Part shown: in pieces, positions 23,827 to 31,741 of the stretch
Layout: every line of letters starts with the position of its first letter
How positions within the stretch are numbered: the stretch's first letter is position 1
Origin: a virus
Direction: 5' to 3' (one strand)
Virus record (IMG/VR): IMGVR_UViG_3300020169_000068
Location: 1 to 31,963 of that record
Length of the DNA stretch: 31,963 nucleotides
Notes under the pieces: generated by a model
What the model saw: only the letters and a program-made list of their open reading frames with translations
Databases searched by the model: none
Told to the model about the DNA's origin: nothing
Made by a program: the position numbers and the translations under genes

Positions 23827-24807
23827 TTAGTAGTAGATACGAATGTTTCCTGCTCCGCCAGAACCCGGTGTAGTTGGTCCACCACCAGAGCCTCCGCCCG
23901 GAACTGAGCCGTTTGTGCCTGTTGAGTTAGACGCACCACTACCGTTACCGGCATACTCGGAGTGACCCCCAAAAGTTTGCTGACCACGATGACTTGTACC
24001 GTCGTTCCAGTAACCAGCACCACCACCTCCGCCATAAATACTGGAGTGCGCTCCTAAAGTACTCGTAGCGATTGCGGCACCGTCTCCACCATTAGACTTT
24101 GTGCCTGTTATTGCACCAGAAAAGCCACCGACTGTTTCTAATCCATAGTATCCATCAGGGCCAGTAACGGCAGATGAACCAGAGCCACCAGCACCGCCCG
24201 GAGCAGTTAGAGTGCCTTCTGTAACAACCATTGAAGTATCGCCACCGGCACCTCCGTTAGAAGAACCACCTGCCCCAATAGTCATAACAACTGTTGCGGG
24301 TATGTCAGAACCTTTAACGCTCAAGATTACCCCTGCGCCACCGGCACCTCCACTAGCATTAGCGTGAACTGAAGCGCCTTTCTTGCCGCCTCCGCCGCCA
24401 CCAACAAGGTAGAATGTTACCCAATCATCATCTCCAATAGAACCCGGTTTGGTCCAAGTTTGCGATGAAGATATTGTTGTAGTAGGAGACGCAATAACGA
24501 TTGTAGGCGCACCTCCCCCACCAGCAGGGTCTGCCCATACTGCTGTACCAGAAGATGAATACGTAAGTATTTGGTCTGTCGCACCACCAGTAGGTATGTG
24601 ATTGTTACCCGCACCTGTGGGGTGTGTGTAATTGTTGGCCGCTGTTTCTATTCCAAACAACTTAAGAGACTCGTCATCAGTAAATACATTGCTGTCTGTT
24701 GCGGCCTCTACTGCCGCCCGAATTTCAGCATCAGTTTGGTCTGCAGTAGCTCCCGATTCGATGCCGTCTAGTTTAGTGTCATTTTCTTGTAATGAAATTT
24801 GAGTCAT
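23827..24807 (-). CDS. Glycine-rich tail adhesin
   Basis: The product is 326 residues, RBS AGGAGGAAAACTAA-ATG. The N-terminus (MTQISLQENDTKLDGIESGA, TADQTDAEIRAAVEAATDS) repeats a fibre module also found in the proteins at 24820 and 28172. From about residue 95 the protein becomes a glycine-rich domain with 'WTKPGSIGDDDWVTFYLVGG' leading into GGGGG runs and ending 'GSGGAGNIRIYY'. This architecture is known for phage tip adhesins whose polyglycine sheets present variable loops to the receptor. It is therefore a likely host-range determinant. Confidence 0.85.
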   Translation of the reverse strand: MTQISLQENDTKLDGIESGATADQTDAEIRAAVEAATDSNVFTDDESLKLFGIETAANNYTHPTGAGNNHIPTGGATDQILTYSSSGTAVWADPAGGGGAPTIVIASPTTTISSSQTWTKPGSIGDDDWVTFYLVGGGGGGKKGASVHANASGGAGGAGVILSVKGSDIPATVVMTIGAGGSSNGGAGGDTSMVVTEGTLTAPGGAGGSGSSAVTGPDGYYGLETVGGFSGAITGTKSNGGDGAAIATSTLGAHSSIYGGGGGAGYWNDGTSHRGQQTFGGHSEYAGNGSGASNSTGTNGSVPGGGSGGGPTTPGSGGAGNIRIYY

Positions 24808-24819
24808 TTAGTTTTCCTC

Positions 24820-25533
24820 CTAAGTTTTCATAATGTAAGCTAAGGCCATGTACGAAGGTCTGTTATCAAAACCAGTAGTTGAACCTGTAGAGCTTGTTGT
24901 ACCCGATAGGGTGTGTGTGTGTGAACCATTACTATCTATTGTCAAGGTGTGAGTGTGTGCTCCTGCAGAAGACGTATCTGTACTAGATGTTCTTGCCCAA
25001 CCTGATTGGTTTCCTTGGTTACCACCACTTTGTGGGTAAGCCACACCACCCAAATCAGTAATACTGTGCGTGTGTGCTCCTGCACTTGCTGTAGAACCTG
25101 TGTGGTTGTGGTTGCCTGAACTAGCTGTTGTCGCAGAAAAAGTGTGAGTGTGGCTTGGAATGTTAGCCGTACCTAATGTTCTAGTGTTAGCACCACCTGT
25201 AGTTGTTTCGTTTGATGCACCCGCTCCCATAACAAATCTGTCAGTAAGGTTTGGTGTGCTATTGTTTCCGTCACACAAAACCCAACCACTAGGTATTGCA
25301 GAAGTTTGGCCAGACCACATAACAATAGCCCCGGAAGGTACGCCTTCAACACCTGTTAAACTAGAGCCATCAATAGCTGGCAATGCGCCTGACAGGTTGG
25401 CAGAACTAAGTGTAGAACTAGAAGTCAAGTACCCTGAACCGTTAGTTAACTGGTTATTGTTGGTTATGTAGTTGGCATTGTCATCAACTGTGTCAAGCTT
25501 AGTGTCTATAGCCTGTACTGAAATTTCAGTCAT
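24820..25533 (-). CDS. Tail collar-domain fibre protein
   Basis: The product is 237 residues, RBS AAAGGAGAAATTAA-ATG, and overlaps the previous gene by ATGA. N-terminal linker MTEISVQAIDTKLDTVDDN and 'NNQLTNGSGYLTS' lead to a tail collar domain at about 65-110 ('GAIVMWSGQTSAIPSGWVLC', 'DGNNSTPNLTDRFVMGAG'). After it comes a His-rich segment with repeated HTH motifs (HTHTFSA, NHNHTGS, AHTHSIT, AHTHTLT, SHTHTLS) and the usual ending 'RPSYMALAYIMKT'. In related short tail fibres such histidines bind metal ions in the trimer. It is probably a receptor-binding fibre. Confidence 0.9.
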   Translation of the reverse strand: MTEISVQAIDTKLDTVDDNANYITNNNQLTNGSGYLTSSSTLSSANLSGALPAIDGSSLTGVEGVPSGAIVMWSGQTSAIPSGWVLCDGNNSTPNLTDRFVMGAGASNETTTGGANTRTLGTANIPSHTHTFSATTASSGNHNHTGSTASAGAHTHSITDLGGVAYPQSGGNQGNQSGWARTSSTDTSSAGAHTHTLTIDSNGSHTHTLSGTTSSTGSTTGFDNRPSYMALAYIMKT

Positions 25534-26069
25534 TTAATTTCTCCTTTAATTAATTTATTAATCATACCCTCATAATTTATTTTATGAAAGTTAGTCAATC
25601 GAGTAAGTCTCTTAGGACTCTTCTCGTGTGGGTCAACATGATAAAAGTTAACCTTTTTGTTTTCTTTTATAATTGTTTCAAACTGTATTTGCCAGCCAGT
25701 GCTGTCTGGTGCTATAAAGCTTTCTGGAGTATAATATAACTCTCCAGAGTATACGTTATTTACCTTGCCATCTATGCCAAAGAAATCCATACCTACTAAA
25801 AATATATTGTCTGATTTAAACTTATCAATAGCAACTTTAGTACCTGTTGCTCCTGACGAGTAATTGTTTTTAGCTTTATAATGGCACCTAAAGTTAGGAT
25901 ACATTTTTAATATATAATTAGTGATATCTTCGTCAGAGGTTATTAGAACGTCTGGCTCGAATTCGTGCTTAAAGAACCAGTTACACGCTATTATATTAGC
26001 GTTATGTATAGCCTTTAAGTCTTTGTCTTTACGGGATTTACCGTTACCTATTACAACTGAGTTTAACAA
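25530..26069 (-). CDS. GT42/DUF115-like putative glycosyltransferase
   Basis: The product is 179 residues, starting at a TTG (26069) with GGAGG at good distance. An ATG start would remove the key N-terminal strand. 'VVIGNGKSRKDKD' near the N-terminus, 'NIIACNWFFKHEFEPDVLIT' with SDED after it, and 'SSGATGTKVAIDKF' followed by 'IFLVGMDFFGID' match the order of motifs in GT42 sialyltransferase-like and DUF115 proteins (GNG-S, CN, SG-x(n)-A, GxDF). The sugar and acceptor are unknown. It overlaps its upstream neighbour by 26 bases. It might modify host surface glycans or virion proteins. Confidence 0.65.
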   Translation of the reverse strand: MLNSVVIGNGKSRKDKDLKAIHNANIIACNWFFKHEFEPDVLITSDEDITNYILKMYPNFRCHYKAKNNYSSGATGTKVAIDKFKSDNIFLVGMDFFGIDGKVNNVYSGELYYTPESFIAPDSTGWQIQFETIIKENKKVNFYHVDPHEKSPKRLTRLTNFHKINYEGMINKLIKGEIK

Positions 26070-26529
26070 AGGTTTCCTCCAGTTCTATAATAATTTCTTC
26101 AGGGAAGCTATGGCTTTCAAACCAAGCTCTATCCCAGATATGTTTAGTTTCCGTATCGTTGTGCATAACAATAGGGATTTGTTGTTTGTAGTATAGAGCA
26201 CACGCTATTCTGTGCGCACCACTATTTATTCTTTTTATAGAATTACAGTGTATAGGGTAGTCCTGATTGTATCCGTGTGTTTTAAAGTTATTAATTAAAC
26301 GGTCAAAACTATCAGTATAGTCTTTTACTGTATTCTTACGAGGCTGATTAATGATATGCATATCAGTAGGCTCTAGGCCTCTAGTCTGTTTAAATATGTG
26401 TTCTTCGTATATACTTTTATAATGCCTATGATTAGAGCCTTCAGACTTAGACTTCACATATAAGTATTTACACATGAAGTCTAGTCTGTCAGCATCTAAA
26501 AAGTATTTAGGGTCTACGACCTTAAACAT
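26044..26529 (-). CDS. ParB/sulfiredoxin-like domain protein
   Basis: The product is 161 residues and overlaps the previous gene by 8 bases. The clearest motif is 'YPIHCNSIKRINSGAHRIAC' followed by 'ALYYKQQIPIVMHND', close to the ParB/Srx signature 'I-x-V-x-x-x-x-x-I-x-x-G-x-H-R-x-A-A-A'. The N-terminus (VDPKYFLDADRLDFMCKYLY) and the C-terminal helix are not recognised. Such single-domain proteins appear in phages next to glycan or nucleotide genes; their activity is usually unknown. It is followed by the glycosyltransferase-like gene, so the two may act together. Confidence 0.55.
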   Translation of the reverse strand: MFKVVDPKYFLDADRLDFMCKYLYVKSKSEGSNHRHYKSIYEEHIFKQTRGLEPTDMHIINQPRKNTVKDYTDSFDRLINNFKTHGYNQDYPIHCNSIKRINSGAHRIACALYYKQQIPIVMHNDTETKHIWDRAWFESHSFPEEIIIELEETFVKLSCNR

Positions 26530-27073
26530 TTACTAATATTTTGTTATACTCGAAATTAGTTGTTAAATTTAGACCTATGCCGTTTTGAACATAGTCAGAA
26601 CCTAAAGGGTTTTCACCCAAGTCATGGGGGTAATCTTCCCCTTCTACTATTACTATTTCAGGCACCACAAAACCTCTATCATTTGTTTGGTCACGCACAG
26701 TCATAGTCTCGCACATAACATGAGAGATAGCCTCAAGCCTTTTCTTTAAGTTTAACTCAATCAAGGATTTAACTTTCTGAGAATTGTTGCAAAACACTTG
26801 TTGCCCACCCCCTGCCCAAACTGAGTAAACAAGATAGTTAGAATTAGGCAAGTTAGACAACTGCTCGTGATTTAATGTTCCAGAAAGCGTAGTATAGCTT
26901 CCGTCTTCATTTACCTTTACTAGTTTAGCTTTAACTAATTTACTGAAGTCTTCTTTAACTTCTGCTATTTGCCCTAACACTACGGCTTCTGCTTCTTCAT
27001 AAGTTTCGTAGTCTTGTTCTCCGGTGTTAGCAAAATAAGTTAATACTGTTTCTTCTTCAAATATTTCTGACAT
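26522..27073 (-). CDS. Hypothetical accessory protein
   Basis: The product is 183 residues. I do not recognise a family. It begins with an acidic stretch (MSEIFEEETVLTYFANTGEQ) and a helix 'AEAVVLGQIAEVKEDFSKL', then 'SNYLVYSVWAGGGQQVFCNN', and a C-terminal 'EIVIVEGEDYPHD'. There are two cysteines and no membrane segment. It starts 4 bases after the six-cysteine protein and overlaps the ParB-like gene by 8 bases, so it belongs to the same translationally coupled cassette within the adhesin cluster. Confidence 0.65.
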   Translation of the reverse strand: MSEIFEEETVLTYFANTGEQDYETYEEAEAVVLGQIAEVKEDFSKLVKAKLVKVNEDGSYTTLSGTLNHEQLSNLPNSNYLVYSVWAGGGQQVFCNNSQKVKSLIELNLKKRLEAISHVMCETMTVRDQTNDRGFVVPEIVIVEGEDYPHDLGENPLGSDYVQNGIGLNLTTNFEYNKILVNV

Positions 27074-27077
27074 GTTA

Positions 27078-27230
27078 TTACCATTTACCTTCTGGACACG
27101 ACTGCCCTAAAAGTTTAGTTTTAAAAGGCATGAAGCATCCGCATTTAGTGCAAGTTCTAAGTTTATAGAACGGACACGCTTTACAAATTGCAAGTCTTTC
27201 TTGCGCTGTTTCTTTGTTTGCTAATTTCAT
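27078..27230 (-). CDS. Small six-cysteine protein, DUF6171-like
   Basis: The product is 50 residues, starting inside the previous stop (TAATG). It reads MKLANKETAQERLAICKACP, with further cysteines in LRTCTKCGCFMPFK and a final SCPEGKW. The spacing is C-x2-C, then C-x2-C-x-C, then C, with 'CP' and terminal 'W'. This is the pattern of small phage/bacterial zinc-ribbon-like proteins of the DUF6171 kind. Its function is not known. The neighbouring adhesin upstream is unusually rich in cysteine, which may or may not be connected. Confidence 0.8.
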   Translation of the reverse strand: MKLANKETAQERLAICKACPFYKLRTCTKCGCFMPFKTKLLGQSCPEGKW

Positions 27231-28168
27231 TATACACTCCCGTACACTGTTCCGTTGTTAGTATAGGTATAAGATTGACCTGTAGCAATAGCTTCACCAG
27301 CGGCACCGCCACTGTTACCACCCGCTACACCCCAACCACCGCCGTAGTTAGAACCTGAACCGTTTACGTTAGATGATGCGTCTAATACAGAACCACCAGT
27401 TGCACCGGCTTTGTTTACACAACCACTTAAGTTTACACCACCACAACCACCGCCATAGAATGAACCACATGATAAACAGCTACCGCCGCCACATGCTTGC
27501 CCAGAGACACCTTGTCCACCTTGAGGGCCACCAACACCGTTACCTGAATAGCCGAAGGTCGCACAACAACCACTGGCAGAACCGTTTGTTCGGTTTAAAC
27601 CACCGTAGCACAGATAACCTGTACCCGAACTTGTGCTTGCACTTGCTGAGTTAAGCGTTGATTGTCCAGCACCGCCACCGGCACCTGTACCGCCACCGCC
27701 GCCACCTGCTCCGGCAATAAATGCACCAGAGTTGTTTTGGATAGTAACGCCGGAAACCGTAATACTTACAGCATCACCGCCGTCAGTGTCTTGGCCACCC
27801 GCTCGACCTGCTATTTTACCATTGTTTATGAGGGTTGAACCTGCTACGTCTATTGTTAAAGCCGCAGTACTTCTTGTGTTTGAATGCACATAAGCACTTG
27901 AGGATACCGTCATTATAACCGGAACCGTACCGTCCCATCCCGCCGCAGTAGCTAATGTGCTCATACTTGTAGGGGTATCGCTAGTGCCTGAGTATGTAAA
28001 TGGAAATGCACTTTGTGCACCGTACCACTCGTTCATTGCCATCTGAGTGCCAGAAGCCTTATCAATAAGGCCCCTGACATCTTCATCATTTAAAGCAGTT
28101 TGTCCAGTGATATCTAATTCGGTCATTATATCGCTTATTCTGATTTGACCACTACTAGTTACTGGCAT
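27230..28168 (-). CDS. Glycine/cysteine-rich tail adhesin
   Basis: The product is 312 residues, RBS AAAGGGTAAGCT-ATG. It starts MPVTSSGQIRISDIMTELDI, a module similar to the start of the protein at 16535. A beta region follows (MTVSSSAYVHSNTRSTAALT), then from about residue 150 a glycine-rich domain with poly-Gly runs (GAGGGGGGTGAGGGAG). Eight cysteines are packed within about 70 residues, including 'SGCCATFG' and 'CGGGSCLSCG'. Glycine-rich domains of this type are receptor-binding tips; the cysteine content is unusual and suggests disulfides or metal sites. Confidence 0.8.
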   Translation of the reverse strand: MPVTSSGQIRISDIMTELDITGQTALNDEDVRGLIDKASGTQMAMNEWYGAQSAFPFTYSGTSDTPTSMSTLATAAGWDGTVPVIMTVSSSAYVHSNTRSTAALTIDVAGSTLINNGKIAGRAGGQDTDGGDAVSITVSGVTIQNNSGAFIAGAGGGGGGTGAGGGAGQSTLNSASASTSSGTGYLCYGGLNRTNGSASGCCATFGYSGNGVGGPQGGQGVSGQACGGGSCLSCGSFYGGGCGGVNLSGCVNKAGATGGSVLDASSNVNGSGSNYGGGWGVAGGNSGGAAGEAIATGQSYTYTNNGTVYGSV

Positions 28169-28171
28169 AGC

Positions 28172-30145
28172 TTACCCTTTCAATGTTTCAATTTCAGCTT
28201 TCAGTTCTTTGATTGCTTCAATTAATAAACCTGTTAATTGGTCATACTGAACAGTCTTGTACATAGTTTCGTCTTCATCACCCATTTTAAGAGGTAACTT
28301 GTTTTCAACTATTGCACTAGGCAGTACCTTTTCAACTTCTTGAGCGATAACACCAGCAGACTTCTTGCCATCTGCTAAGTATTCAAATGTATAACCACCA
28401 AGTTGTGATACTTTGTCTAAAGCTCCATCAATCTTAACGATGTCTTTCTTAAGACGCTCATCTGAGATTGTTGTAGAGAAAGCAACAACGTTACCATCAA
28501 CGTGTAAGTCACCATCGTTTTCAAGACGCATATCTGTGTTGCCATCTAGAACGAAGTTGATTTGAGTTGTTTCAACACCGATGTAATCGTTAGTATCACG
28601 ACCCATGTAAAACAAATCACCACGAGCATCTGACTCTAAGCTAAATGTTGTACCTGATAAATCAAGTCCAGAACCAGCACTGTAAGTTGTGTTAGTGAAA
28701 GATGTAATGTATCCTGCACCGTTAGTTATTTGGTTGTTGTTAGTGATGTAGTTAGCATTTGTTGCACCCGTATAGCCTAAGTTAGCTAATGTTAAATCAC
28801 GAGTAGCTACTGTAGCATTTGCATCTGTTACGTGACCGTTAGTGTCTGTTGTGATGTTAAAATCTAAGTCAGATATAACTGTAGCACCTGTTAAAGCGCC
28901 TGTGTCTACAGAAGCGTCATCACCCGGATGTGTTGGGTGTGAGTAAGCGTCAGAAGCGTTAGCTAATTCAACCCAGTTACCACCATGAGCAAAGTAACCT
29001 TTACCTGTAGCGTGTACGTGAGCAAACATACCGTGATATGTTGTAGCACTTGGCAAGTCACCAGTTGTTGCATACATGTTAGCAAACAAACCTTTGTTAC
29101 CACCACCATCAATATCACCAGTCATTGTTCCACCAGCTTTTGGTAACTTAGTACCTAGAGCAGTAGTTAATGTAGTGTTATAGTTTGCATCATCATTGAT
29201 AGCCGCCGCTAGTTCGTTAAGGTCGTTTAATGTACCCGGAGCGCCACCGATAAGTGTTTCGATTTTGTCTGTAACGAAAGCTGTTGTAGCAATCTTAGTA
29301 GAGTCATCTGTTTCAGCTTGTGTTGTTGCTGTGTCTAAACGAGCCGCCGCTATTGTACCTGTTAGGTTAGCCGCTGGAAGTTCAATTCCAAGACCTTCAA
29401 TGTCAGCTTTAGTTTGGTCTGCAGTAGCATTTGCTTCAATAGCGTTTAACTTGTCGTGAGCGTTGTCATCAAAAACATTAGTGTCTGATTCAGCTTCATA
29501 TAGAGCTTTTATTTCTGCACCTGTTTGGTCAGCTGTAGCACTCGCTTCGATAGCATCTAATTTGTCTTTAAGAACTGTTGTAAAGTCGTTTGCTGTAGCC
29601 ACATAGTTAGCATCTGATACTACATTAGCATCGTAAGCTAAAACATTAACACCAATGTCAGCGTCTTTAAGGATGGTAGTATCTGCTGGCTCATAGTCCG
29701 TTGAGTCAAATGCTTTAACGTCAGCTAAGTTAGTAACTTCAGAATCCATTAAGGCTCCTGCCGCAGTTACGTTAACGGTGTCTGTTACATCAGCTAAAGC
29801 TTCGATGCCGTCTAACTTAGTGTGGTCAGCTGTAGTAAAGTTTTCATCTGTCTTTACGTAAGTAGCGTCTGAAACGATATTCGCATCGTAAGATTGTACG
29901 TTAACACCTATGTCCGCATTTTTTAAGATTGTTGCGTCAGCTGTCTCATAATTACCTAAGTCACTGATTTGTGATTCAGTTATAGTTAGAGCCGCCTCGT
30001 GAGCAGTCACTTCTGCTTCAGTTACAGCATCACCCGCCGCCGCTTGAGCAACTAAAGCCGCCCAATCTGTTCCGTTAATTGTTGTTATGTTTTCGATATT
30101 ACGTGAGTCATTTATAACTGTAGTACCTGTTACTTTAATTGCCAT
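28172..30145 (-). CDS. Tail fibre with C-terminal S74 peptidase/chaperone
   Basis: The product is 657 residues, RBS AAAAGGAATTCGACG-ATG. The body is a long repetitive shaft with 'D-x-L-x-A-I-E-A-x-A-T-A-D-Q-T' repeats (two near residues 205-250) and the linker 'NNQITNGAGYITS'. The last 97 residues are an intramolecular chaperone auto-processing domain: SDERLKKDI with Ser561 and Lys566 in the spacing of the known Ser/Lys dyad, then 'GVIAQEVEKVLPSAI', 'VQYDQLTGLLIEAIKELK'. The domain would trimerise the fibre and cut itself off before Ser561. Likely a main side fibre. Confidence 0.9.
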   Translation of the reverse strand: MAIKVTGTTVINDSRNIENITTINGTDWAALVAQAAAGDAVTEAEVTAHEAALTITESQISDLGNYETADATILKNADIGVNVQSYDANIVSDATYVKTDENFTTADHTKLDGIEALADVTDTVNVTAAGALMDSEVTNLADVKAFDSTDYEPADTTILKDADIGVNVLAYDANVVSDANYVATANDFTTVLKDKLDAIEASATADQTGAEIKALYEAESDTNVFDDNAHDKLNAIEANATADQTKADIEGLGIELPAANLTGTIAAARLDTATTQAETDDSTKIATTAFVTDKIETLIGGAPGTLNDLNELAAAINDDANYNTTLTTALGTKLPKAGGTMTGDIDGGGNKGLFANMYATTGDLPSATTYHGMFAHVHATGKGYFAHGGNWVELANASDAYSHPTHPGDDASVDTGALTGATVISDLDFNITTDTNGHVTDANATVATRDLTLANLGYTGATNANYITNNNQITNGAGYITSFTNTTYSAGSGLDLSGTTFSLESDARGDLFYMGRDTNDYIGVETTQINFVLDGNTDMRLENDGDLHVDGNVVAFSTTISDERLKKDIVKIDGALDKVSQLGGYTFEYLADGKKSAGVIAQEVEKVLPSAIVENKLPLKMGDEDETMYKTVQYDQLTGLLIEAIKELKAEIETLKG

Positions 30146-30169
30146 CGTCGAATTCCTTTTCTATTAGCA

Positions 30170-30784
30170 TTAAATTGTTGCGTTTGTGTCTAAGCTTGCT
30201 ACAGTCTTTAAGTCGCCTGTAGATGTTATTTCTATTACGGGTGTTCCACTAAAGTAGAAGTAGTAACTAGAAGCGGTATTCCCCGATATTGTTGCGTTAC
30301 CTTCGAAATCTCCGGGAACTATCAAGTCACCATCTTCATCTACTGTAATCATGTTTGTTTGTCCATATTGGAAAAAGAAGTCAGTTGTCGAATGGTGATA
30401 AGACCATTCAGTATTCCCTTGAACCACTGAGTTAATAGGTGTGCTAGGTACAGTGCCACCTTGGTATAAATCACCACTTATGTTTATTCCACCATCTGAG
30501 CTAAAGGTCATAGCGGTAACAGCACCATACTTAAATAGTATAGAGCCGCTTGATTCTACTATTGACCATTCTGCAGTACCCGGTTCTCCAAGTGTCCAAG
30601 AGCCAAACGAAGTTATTTCGCTGTCTATTACATTAGGAGCCATTTCTACAACGGTTCCGTCTGTCTGTTTTGAGTATATCTTTCGGTCTAAAAGGTTAAG
30701 CGCGAGTTCCCCAACTTCTAAGTCAGTTGATAAAGGTATTTTCTCCGCTACCGAAGATTTCTTATGAATAATTTTAGTTGCCAT
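30170..30784 (-). CDS. Tail fibre protein with shared N-terminus
   Basis: The product is 204 residues. The N-terminus (MATKIIHKKSSVAEKIPLST, DLEVGELALNLLDRKIY) is a clear paralogue of the start of the gene at 30851. After that come two copies of a 'x-x-F-x-Y-G-x-x-x-M-T/I' strand module (SSGSILFKYGAVTAMTF and TTDFFFQYGQTNMITV) also found in the protein at 17470. The gene is short for a fibre and may be an adaptor or fibre base. It follows a strong 10-bp hairpin (30810-30833). Confidence 0.75.
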   Translation of the reverse strand: MATKIIHKKSSVAEKIPLSTDLEVGELALNLLDRKIYSKQTDGTVVEMAPNVIDSEITSFGSWTLGEPGTAEWSIVESSGSILFKYGAVTAMTFSSDGGINISGDLYQGGTVPSTPINSVVQGNTEWSYHHSTTDFFFQYGQTNMITVDEDGDLIVPGDFEGNATISGNTASSYYFYFSGTPVIEITSTGDLKTVASLDTNATI

Positions 30785-30809
30785 TGGGCTTCTTTCCTAT
30801 GTGTGAGGA

Positions 30810-30833
30810 GGAGGTGACTATAGAGCCACCCCC
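30810..30833 (-). other. 10-bp intergenic hairpin
   Basis: Minus-strand RNA: GGGGGUGGCU, loop CUAU, AGUCACCUCC. All ten positions pair (two G-U). It lies between two fibre genes and is not followed by a U-run. The stem contains an anti-Shine-Dalgarno-like CACCUCC, so it is unlikely to be a ribosome site itself. Confidence 0.65.
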
Positions 30834-30850
30834 AAATCTATTGTACGGGC

Positions 30851-31741
30851 TTAGTATGAACCGCCGTCTAGAATTACGTTTTGTAACTCTTCGTCGTTTA
30901 AGTCCCATTTGTCGTCTGTTTCATTCCAAACGAAAGATACGTTAGCGTCTGTTCCACGTTCAACTTCAAATCCACCGTTTTGGGAAGCCGCACCAGTTTC
31001 ATCTGAGTTTAACACGATGATAGAATCACCGATAGCTACTGTATTGGAATTAACTGTTGTTGTTGTACCGTTAACTGTTAAGTCACCAGCGATTACAACT
31101 GTACCAGTGTTATCACCAAGTCCTGCAGGGTCGATAGTGATTGTTGAGCCACCTTCGATTAAGTCTGTAGTTACTTTGTTGAATGTTACGTCTGATGTTG
31201 TTTCGACTTCTTGACCGATAGAAACTACACCGCCAGCTACAGCTACACCAGTACCCGCAGTAATGTGAGCTTGTACTTCAGCCGCACTTGGGCCTGTGTA
31301 TGTATAAACACCGTTAGCGTAAGTTAAAGAACCGTCGCCACCAGCATCTACTACTGACATAATTGCTTCAACATCTGTCTCAAAGTTAGAGTTTACAAAT
31401 GCTGTGCCGTTCCATGTCAGGTGGTCGCCAGAAGCGATTGATGTTAGTGTAACATCTTCTAGAGCGTCTACAGTTTGGTAGCCTGCCGCTTCGAAGTTAG
31501 AGCCATCGTATGCTTTAAGTTGGTTAGAACCCGTGTCATACCAGATGTCACCTTCAACAGGGTTAGCTGGTGCTACTGAGTCAACATATGCTCCAGTAAT
31601 TTCAACAATGTTATTGCCGTTATTCTTTGTGTAGATTTTCTGGTCTACGAGATTGATTGCCAATTCACCTTGGTCTAAATCAGCGATTAACGGGGATGCT
31701 CCACCAGTAACCGACTTTTTGAGTAATATTTTAGTTGCCAT
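30851..31741 (-). CDS. Tail fibre protein
   Basis: The product is 296 residues, starting in the previous stop (TAATG) with CGGAGG upstream. 'MATKILLKKSVTGGASPLIA' and 'DLDQGELAINLVDQKIYTKN' form the fibre N-terminal module shared with the gene at 30170. It is followed by 'PVEGDIWYDTGSNQLKAYDG', a bead-like 'G-x-x-W-x-D-T-x(n)-L-x-x-Y-D-G' motif, and a repetitive beta shaft with 'GDLTVNGTTTTVNSNTVAIG'. The C-terminus ends LDGGSY, similar in style to the GGSF end of the partial gene upstream. Likely a virion fibre or its adaptor. Confidence 0.8.
   Translation of the reverse strand: MATKILLKKSVTGGASPLIADLDQGELAINLVDQKIYTKNNGNNIVEITGAYVDSVAPANPVEGDIWYDTGSNQLKAYDGSNFEAAGYQTVDALEDVTLTSIASGDHLTWNGTAFVNSNFETDVEAIMSVVDAGGDGSLTYANGVYTYTGPSAAEVQAHITAGTGVAVAGGVVSIGQEVETTSDVTFNKVTTDLIEGGSTITIDPAGLGDNTGTVVIAGDLTVNGTTTTVNSNTVAIGDSIIVLNSDETGAASQNGGFEVERGTDANVSFVWNETDDKWDLNDEELQNVILDGGSY

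Noticed and set aside
23817-24614. Minus-strand frames at 23817-24035 and 24417-24614
   Set aside because: Both lie inside the glycine-rich adhesin in a different frame and show no independent initiation signals.
27373-27654. Plus-strand His/Asn-rich frame
   Set aside because: It is the antisense reading of the poly-Gly/Cys adhesin; the composition arises from the GGN codons opposite.
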